The notes under the pieces were generated by a model. The model made no database searches. It worked only from the letters and a program-made list of their open reading frames with translations, and had not been told where the DNA came from. The position numbers were made by a program, and so were the translations under genes. Below, one piece after another: positions 27,324 to 33,222 of a DNA stretch of 33,222 nt (the first letter of the stretch is position 1; every line of letters begins with the position of its first letter). The DNA is from Thermoproteota archaeon (GTDB lineage Archaea; Thermoproteota; Methanomethylicia; Methanomethylicales; Methanomethylicaceae): NCBI GenBank assembly GCA_030055575.1, contig JASFYL010000009.1, positions 1 through 33,222 of the forward strand, read 5' to 3'.

Positions 27324-27647
27324 GTGAAAAACGTGTCCGGAACAAATCCAAAGAATGGGACGAAGATTGTGGACGAATACTACCGGCTCTCAAAACGGAG
27401 CAAGTACCCAGTCGAAGAGCTGGTGCCCCTCTCTAGCCTGAAGCAGGGTCAGAAGGGAAAGCTGGTCTTCGCACTGGGCGAACCAGGGACGATTAGGAGG
27501 CTTTGCGATTTGGGGCTTATCCCGGAGACAGAGGTACGCGTACTGAAAAAAGGTTCGGCAGGAGGTCCAGTCATGCTCGAGGTCAGATCCTCCGAGATCG
27601 TGATTGGAAGCGAGATAGCCTCAAAAGTGCTGGTAAAGCCCCTCTAG
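27324..27647 (+). CDS. feoA: FeoA-domain protein
   Basis: VPLSSLKQGQKGKLVFALGEPGTIRRLCDLGLIPETEVRVLKKGSAGGPVMLEVRSSEIVIGSEIASKVLV. The true start is uncertain. Confidence 0.85.
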   Translation: MKNVSGTNPKNGTKIVDEYYRLSKRSKYPVEELVPLSSLKQGQKGKLVFALGEPGTIRRLCDLGLIPETEVRVLKKGSAGGPVMLEVRSSEIVIGSEIASKVLVKPL

Positions 27648-27663
27648 CGAGAGGTGCCTGAAT

Positions 27664-29631
27664 ATGGCCCAACACCGCCGGTGCGAGAAGGAGATGCTAG
27701 TGATAGCGCTCGTAGGGAACCCCAACGTGGGTAAGAGCACGCTCTTCAACCAACTGACTGGTCTTAACCAATCTGTTGGGAACTGGCCAGGAAAAACTGT
27801 TGAGATAGCTGAGGGGAAGCTGGTATTCAAGGGGCTCCAAATAAAAATAGTAGACCTCCCGGGCATCTACTCCCTCTCTTCATATTCCGACGAAGAGGTA
27901 GTCACCAGGGACTATCTTCTTTCCGGGTCGTCCCATGTTGTGGTAAATGTAATAGACGCCTCTGCATTGGAACGCAACCTATACCTTACGCTCCAGCTAC
28001 TGGAGCTGAGGATCCCTCTGATAGTTGCGCTCAACTTCATGGACGATGCAAAGAAGAAGGGGGTAGAGATCCAAGCCTTGGCTCTCTCGAAGGAACTTGG
28101 AGTCCCTGTAGTCCAAATAAACGCTTTCTCTGGCGCTGGGCTTGCAGAGCTCGTCGAAGTTGCCACCGCTCAAGCCAGGGCCCCACCGCCTAAGAGGGTA
28201 AGGTACGGAGGGGGCGTAGAAGTGCATCTCTCACGCCTCTCTGATGCCTTCAGAAACGGCGGGTTTGTGCTCCCTCCAAACCTCAACCCTGAGTGGGTAG
28301 CTATCAAACTGATCGAAGGAGATCAAGTCCTTATTGAAAGGTACCCTGTGCCTGCTTCTCTTCGTTCCGTTGCATGTGAGGTTTGTCGTTCCATTGAGTC
28401 TATCCATGGCGAACCGAGCGGGGTAGTTATGGCGTCAGAGAGGTATGCTGCGATCCACAGGATCGTTTCTTCCTCATCCAAGTTCTATCCCACACCCGTT
28501 AGGACTACTTATGAGAAGGTCGAGTCCGCATTGACCCATCCAGTTTTGGGGTACCTTGTGCTCCTTCTCGTTCTCGCAGCCTCGTTCTATTCGATATTCG
28601 CAATAGGTGGCTTTCTCTCCACATACGTTGAGAGCCTTTTTCTCAATCTGATCCTGTGGGCAGATGGGGTGCTTTCCGCCTCTGTAACCGATCCGTTTAT
28701 CTCCGACCTGCTACTCAATGGCATCCTTTTCGGGATGGCTGCAGCTATTTCGATAATCGTCTCCTACATCTCCGCTTTCTATCTCGTGATGTCGATCCTC
28801 GAGGACACAGGCTACCTCCCTAGGGCTGCCTTTCTGCTTGATTCCATAATGCATAAGGTCGGTCTCCACGGAAAGGCTTTCATCCCTCTGCTTTTGGGTT
28901 TCGGGTGCAGTGTGCCTGCCTGCATCTCCTGCAGAATAATGGAGACCAAAAAAGAGAGGTTCATCCTAGGGGCACTCGTGGTGCTCGTACCGTGTTCTGC
29001 GAGAAGCGTCATCATATTTGGGATGGTGGCTGAGTACCTAGGCCCTCTTTTCGCTGTCGGGATCTATGCTTTAGACATCCTGGTCGTGCTTGCTCTGGGT
29101 CGTTTTTTGTTCAAAGTCATGCCTGGGGAGTCGGTCGGACTGATAATGGAGATGCCCCGCCTCCGGCTCTTCAAGCCTCTCTTCGTCGTCAAAAGGACTT
29201 GGATAAGAACGAGGGAGTTTCTGTTTATCGGTTTCCCACTGATCGTGGTCGGTTCAGTCGTCGTAGAGTCCATGCGGCTGCTAGGACTCTTGGATCCTTT
29301 CATAGACGCGATCTCACCGTTCACCTCTGGTCTACTTGGTCTCCCAGCCGTCGCCGGGGTCGCTCTAATATTTGGCATCCTGAGGAAAGAGATGGCACTC
29401 GTAATGTTGGCGACCTACGCCAACTCATTCGACTTTGCCTCATTCATGAGCCCAATCCAGATGGTAGTATTCACTACATTCATGGTGTTCTATGTGCCAT
29501 GCGTGGCGACAATCGCAGCCTTGGTGAAGGAGTATGGACTGAAAGGTACTGTCTTCATGGTTGTAATCAGCATACTCACGGCTACTGCCATAGCCACGAC
29601 AGTTAGGCTGATTCTCTGCCTCTTTCTCTGA
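27664..29631 (+). CDS. feoB: Ferrous iron transport protein B
   Basis: G1 GNPNVGKSTLFN, G3 DLPGIYSLSSYSDEE, LNFMDDAKK. Multiple TM segments with FeoB-type GFGCSVPACISCRIMETKKERF. Confidence 0.95.
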   Translation: MAQHRRCEKEMLVIALVGNPNVGKSTLFNQLTGLNQSVGNWPGKTVEIAEGKLVFKGLQIKIVDLPGIYSLSSYSDEEVVTRDYLLSGSSHVVVNVIDASALERNLYLTLQLLELRIPLIVALNFMDDAKKKGVEIQALALSKELGVPVVQINAFSGAGLAELVEVATAQARAPPPKRVRYGGGVEVHLSRLSDAFRNGGFVLPPNLNPEWVAIKLIEGDQVLIERYPVPASLRSVACEVCRSIESIHGEPSGVVMASERYAAIHRIVSSSSKFYPTPVRTTYEKVESALTHPVLGYLVLLLVLAASFYSIFAIGGFLSTYVESLFLNLILWADGVLSASVTDPFISDLLLNGILFGMAAAISIIVSYISAFYLVMSILEDTGYLPRAAFLLDSIMHKVGLHGKAFIPLLLGFGCSVPACISCRIMETKKERFILGALVVLVPCSARSVIIFGMVAEYLGPLFAVGIYALDILVVLALGRFLFKVMPGESVGLIMEMPRLRLFKPLFVVKRTWIRTREFLFIGFPLIVVGSVVVESMRLLGLLDPFIDAISPFTSGLLGLPAVAGVALIFGILRKEMALVMLATYANSFDFASFMSPIQMVVFTTFMVFYVPCVATIAALVKEYGLKGTVFMVVISILTATAIATTVRLILCLFL

Positions 29632-30175
29632 ATCCTTTTCTTATCCTCTCGAGCGTCCGCGAGAGGTGCTCGGGCATCACCTTTACAGAAGATAAGACAG
29701 GCATGAAGTTAGTGTCCCCTGACCACCTGGGCACTATGTGGAGATGAATGTGGTCGAATCCCGCTCCTGCAGCCTTGCCTATATTGAATCCAATATTGAA
29801 TCCGTCTGGACGCATCTGTTCTCTGAGCACAGCCACGGCGTCCTTAAGCAGCCCCGTCAGGTCGTCCCACTCTTCCTTCTCGAATCCTTCGATAGAAGTT
29901 ATGTGCCTGTATGGTGCAATCATTATGTGCCCCGTGTTGTATGGGAACTTATTAAGCATACCGAATACCTTTGACCTCCTCTCGAAGATCAGGTTCTTCT
30001 CATCCTCTTGCTCGGACGCACTGAGGCAGAATATGCATCCCTCTTTATTTCCCTCGCCTCCTGTAACAAACTCCACCCGCCAAGGCGCCCAGAGTATCTT
30101 CTCCATACTCCGGAGTCTTTCCTGAAGCCTTTTAACTTTTTCTCGGCGAAGGTTATCTGGAGCAAGCCATAACAT
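29603..30175 (-). CDS. HIT-family protein (Ap4A hydrolase-like)
   Basis: HIT motif DHIHLHIVPRW, GHIMIAPYRHI, CIFC. The likely true start is MEKILWAPWRVEFV at 30106. Confidence 0.9.
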   Translation of the reverse strand: MLWLAPDNLRREKVKRLQERLRSMEKILWAPWRVEFVTGGEGNKEGCIFCLSASEQEDEKNLIFERRSKVFGMLNKFPYNTGHIMIAPYRHITSIEGFEKEEWDDLTGLLKDAVAVLREQMRPDGFNIGFNIGKAAGAGFDHIHLHIVPRWSGDTNFMPVLSSVKVMPEHLSRTLERIRKGFRERGRESA

Positions 30176-30254
30176 TATGAAGTGTCGTTGTCATCGTTAG
30201 GTTCGCAGTTTAAGAGCATGCTTGACTGCTTGCCGTCCTTCGCCTCGGATCCAT

Positions 30255-31268
30255 TCATCCCAGAATTAATCTGCCGAGAAGCGCGCTCAACTCGAAATTC
30301 GAGTTACAGAATGCTGTTTCTACTGCCTTCCCTGCGTCTTCAATTGACCTGAATGTTTTGCCTCCCAGTGTTAACACGCTCCTGAGGAGGGTATTCTTCT
30401 CCTTCCCTGCAAACCTTCCCTTCTTTATGGTGTTGCCATCCAAGAAACCGCCGAGCTCAAGAAACCTTCTGCACACCTCATTACTGCAAGTCATCAGATA
30501 GGAGGTGCCCTTGTATCTTTTGTCCGCATAGCTCTTGAAATTTAGGGATAGCGACTCTGTCAAGATCTGATACTCCTCGCAAAGTCGTGCTGGTATGGAG
30601 GCGCCCAGACCCAGCTTTGGGTAAACCACAAAGCCGTGGGGACCATGCCTGAACGACAAATTGATCCAACCCGAAACAGACATTATGACCCTGATCGATT
30701 CCTCCCTCACGCTTCTGTCTCCCTCGGTGATGTAAGCGATCGTAGGGGCTCCCCCCTTCCTCTGATTTGTTTCTGGGGACAGCTCCTTGATCTCGACCAC
30801 TGCGTCCTTGCAATAGAGTTGAGTGACGTACGTGTTCCTGTCGGAGATGTGCAATGTAGATGGCGAAGCCTGATACAGCTCGTAGGCGAGCCCCGAGAAG
30901 ACCTTGTGGAGCGTATAGTCTTTCCCATAGAATCTTATACAGTACTTTCCGCCCCTGTCATAGACCGAACCCCCAGAGACGACCATCCCCAGGAAAAGCC
31001 TCTTTAGATCTGCTCGAGTAAACTTCCTTGAAACTCTTCTGACATAGTCGTTGTCATAGTTAAGCAGGATCCCTGAAGCAGAAGCACCGAGTATCTGTCC
31101 CAGCATCTCCATATAAGGGGTCGGTGGCATTGCTGTCTCTCGACCACACTCCACTACTACGGCTCCTTCTACAGAAATCGTCATCGCGATCGTTTCCAAA
31201 CAGGCGAAGATGAGTAGCACAATCCCTATCAGCCTAAGCGCTTTCGACCATTCTGCCGCCAAATTCAC
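30255..31268 (-). CDS. LAGLIDADG-like protein with degenerate catalytic motifs
   Basis: Repeated LAGLIDADG-fold pattern: DLKRLFLGMVVSGGSVYDRGGKYCIRFYGKDYTLHKVFSGL and a C-terminal half ending RRFLELGGFLDGNTIKKGRFAGKEKNTLL. The GTG start lies close after the JAMM stop; ATG at 31184 is an alternative start. Confidence 0.55.
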   Translation of the reverse strand: MNLAAEWSKALRLIGIVLLIFACLETIAMTISVEGAVVVECGRETAMPPTPYMEMLGQILGASASGILLNYDNDYVRRVSRKFTRADLKRLFLGMVVSGGSVYDRGGKYCIRFYGKDYTLHKVFSGLAYELYQASPSTLHISDRNTYVTQLYCKDAVVEIKELSPETNQRKGGAPTIAYITEGDRSVREESIRVIMSVSGWINLSFRHGPHGFVVYPKLGLGASIPARLCEEYQILTESLSLNFKSYADKRYKGTSYLMTCSNEVCRRFLELGGFLDGNTIKKGRFAGKEKNTLLRSVLTLGGKTFRSIEDAGKAVETAFCNSNFELSALLGRLILG

Positions 31269-31274
31269 TACCGA

Positions 31275-31652
31275 TTATTCTGTGGTGAAATCTATCTTAA
31301 TTCCCTTGCTGTTGTAAGCGGCAACACTCTTACTGTCATAAGGGTAGGCTGCTATAAGCATCAACCTCCCGAAGAAGTTGTTCAAATCTTCGTTCGAAGG
31401 ACTTGCATCCCCTGAGGGGTGTGAGTGGGCGACCCCGATAATACTCAGGTCGAAAGGTATCATGAACGTCGAAAATGATGAAAACCCATCCCCATATGTA
31501 GAAAATGGAGGTATCAAGAACTCCTTGATCTCAGCGCAGCCACCCTTGATTCTACCACGAATGAGCATAATGTTCTCCCTCGGGAAGACCTCCCTGCACA
31601 TCTCGAGGAATGTCTCAAGGATCTCTTTTTTCACCCTCGCTCTCAGCAACAA
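31275..31652 (-). CDS. JAMM/MPN-domain metallopeptidase (Mov34/JAB1 family)
   Basis: Zinc motif GVAHSHPSGDASPSNEDL (HxHPS...SxxD) with an upstream acidic residue in PRENIMLIRGR. Confidence 0.85.
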   Translation of the reverse strand: MLLRARVKKEILETFLEMCREVFPRENIMLIRGRIKGGCAEIKEFLIPPFSTYGDGFSSFSTFMIPFDLSIIGVAHSHPSGDASPSNEDLNNFFGRLMLIAAYPYDSKSVAAYNSKGIKIDFTTE

Positions 31653-33105
31653 CTTCCGAGCCCACCTGTGCCTCTCTGATCTTCCTTGCGCCCTCCAAGT
31701 TCTTTTCGAACATTCCTAATATAGCATATGTTGCAGTTGAGATAATCAGCGTCCACAGGTTTGTCGGGAGTCCCATTGGGCTAAGTTTTAGGTAGTAGAG
31801 CGTCACTGCGGTTGCGAAACCTACTATTAGAGCCATGGAGGCCGAGACTTTCCCTCCCCTTTCCCATACAAAACATCCGAGGACGACTGGAGCTATTGGC
31901 AACAGCAGAGAGGATGACAAGACAGCAAGGTCGACGATAAGTCCCGGTCTGGAGAGTGAAAACAGGGCACAAGCCGCCGCTAGGGCAACCATCACTGCCC
32001 TTCCCACTGCCACCTGCGCCTTCTGGCTCATCTTTGGCATCCGTGGTATGAATAGATCCCTTATGGACATCGAGCTCAATGTGAGTATGATGCTGTCTAT
32101 CGTTGAGATCGAAGCGGCGATGATTGCCACCAGCCCTATGACACTCAGCCACAGCGGTACCATCTTTAGCAGAGTGGGCGTCACCGAGTCCCTGTATGTG
32201 ATCAAGGGGAAGCCCCCCGCCTCGGTCGCGCCCCTGATCATGATCCCGAGGGCGCAAACCAGGACTGTGAAGAAGAGCCCATAGAACCCAAACCAGATGA
32301 TCATCCCTTTCTGGGCTTTTTTGCTCTTTGGCGCGAAAAGTCTCTGGACGACCTGTGGGTTCGTAATCGCAAAGAAGAACCATGGTATGGTCATGTTCAG
32401 GAAGTTCTGTGGTGTCCAGTAACTGTTGGGAACGCGGCTGATCTCTCCTGAGAGGAATGTAAATGAAGGCATCTTTGTTGCCCAGTCAACTACCCACGCG
32501 AGGACGACCACTCCTGCTGAAATCATGAGTATTCCTTGATAGACATCCGTCCACCCTACGCTCCATACTCCTGCTATAATCGACCAGATGAGCGCCAGTG
32601 AGACCGCTATGAGGACAGCCAATACGAAGGGGACCGCCCCCCCCGATGCCCCCTCGGCTGCGGATGCTATGCCAATTATTTGCGAAGAGGAGTAGGGGAT
32701 AAGCGCCACGAGTGATATCATGGTTGCGATAGCGCCGACGGCAGGGCTTCCGTACCTGTCGGTTAGGACCTCAGCCGGAGATATATACCCGTGTTTCATG
32801 TGGAGCGAGTAGTACTTGGGTGCCAAGTAGTATAGTAGGAAGAGCGTGCCTACGAAGTAGACCAGTTCGAATCCAAGCGTTCCGACACCCCACTGGTAGC
32901 TCAGACCCACGAGACCGATAAACATGAACGCACTATACGTCGTTGCAGCATACGAGAGGGCTACGACCAGAGTCCCAAACCTGCCCCCCGCGGTGTAAAA
33001 GTCCCTCACGTCCCTTTGAAGGTGCCTCTTTGCAAACCAGGCTATTGCGGTTCCCATGGCAATATAAACCACAATGGCTAAGTACGTTGAGAGGGCTTCC
33101 ATCAC
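31615..33105 (-). CDS. Sodium:solute symporter family transporter
   Basis: About 12 hydrophobic segments. SSS-like YTAGGRFGTLVVALSYAATTYSAFMFIGLVG, HGYISPAEVLTDRYGSPAVG, SASISTIDSIILTLSSMSIRDLF. Confidence 0.92.
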   Translation of the reverse strand: MMEALSTYLAIVVYIAMGTAIAWFAKRHLQRDVRDFYTAGGRFGTLVVALSYAATTYSAFMFIGLVGLSYQWGVGTLGFELVYFVGTLFLLYYLAPKYYSLHMKHGYISPAEVLTDRYGSPAVGAIATMISLVALIPYSSSQIIGIASAAEGASGGAVPFVLAVLIAVSLALIWSIIAGVWSVGWTDVYQGILMISAGVVVLAWVVDWATKMPSFTFLSGEISRVPNSYWTPQNFLNMTIPWFFFAITNPQVVQRLFAPKSKKAQKGMIIWFGFYGLFFTVLVCALGIMIRGATEAGGFPLITYRDSVTPTLLKMVPLWLSVIGLVAIIAASISTIDSIILTLSSMSIRDLFIPRMPKMSQKAQVAVGRAVMVALAAACALFSLSRPGLIVDLAVLSSSLLLPIAPVVLGCFVWERGGKVSASMALIVGFATAVTLYYLKLSPMGLPTNLWTLIISTATYAILGMFEKNLEGARKIREAQVGSEVVAESEGEKRDP

Positions 33106-33222
33106 TTACTGCCTCCTCAATGCGAACCATACAAAAGCCAAATACGCTCCAGAGAGACAAACCCAGAATAGTGCTGTGTAAGGTCCCTCAACTGTACTAA
33201 GGATTGTAAAAGGCACAATGAA
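33106..33222 (-). CDS. Partial small membrane protein, C-terminus ...FIVPFTILSTVEGPYTALFWVCLSGAYLAFVWFALRRQ*
   Basis: Open frame to the window edge, ends immediately before the symporter start. Consistent with the small TM partner ORFs found next to SSS symporters. Confidence 0.6.
   Translation of the reverse strand, partial: FIVPFTILSTVEGPYTALFWVCLSGAYLAFVWFALRRQ

Noticed and set aside
31781-32383. 200-aa minus-strand ORF inside the symporter
   Set aside because: Same-strand out-of-frame reading of the symporter gene with arginine/glycine-rich low-quality sequence.
1-33222. CRISPR arrays, rRNA genes, IS elements, toxin-antitoxin pairs
   Set aside because: No regular repeat-spacer pattern, rRNA-like sequence, transposase motif or convincing toxin-antitoxin pair was seen on either strand.

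Overview
This is an archaeal window, probably from a TACK-type or methanogen-related lineage; I infer this from gene content and have not tested it phylogenetically. It is dominated by a divergent cluster of methyl-coenzyme M reductase (MCR) maturation and activation genes. On the minus strand the order is mmp3, mmp6, mmp17, mmp7, atwA (component A2), then a [2Fe-2S]-ASKHA protein resembling reductive activators of corrinoid proteins (RACo/RamA class), then a truncated ORF. On the plus strand the order is mcrD, mcrC, mmp5, then a winged-helix protein. The structural genes mcrA, mcrB and mcrG are not in the window. The rest includes a translationally coupled coiled-coil / GT4 / class II HMG-CoA reductase operon, rpoP (missed by the ORF track), agmatinase, glycyl-tRNA synthetase, thioredoxin reductase and a DUF47 protein. 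An AT-rich stretch of gene remnants carrying a FecR-domain protein lies next to tRNA-Gln(CTG). Beyond it are TFB, aIF1, an orphan ABC substrate-binding protein, and a DtxR-FeoA-FeoB iron operon with two similar palindromes flanking its TATA box. The right end has a HIT protein, a degenerate LAGLIDADG-like protein coupled to a JAMM peptidase, and a sodium:solute symporter. The best candidates for new biology are (1) the RACo-like reductase fused by gene overlap to the MCR activation operon, (2) the LAGLIDADG-like/JAMM pair, and (3) the winged-helix ORF at the end of the mcrD-mcrC-mmp5 operon. All assignments come from reading the sequence; no database search was run.
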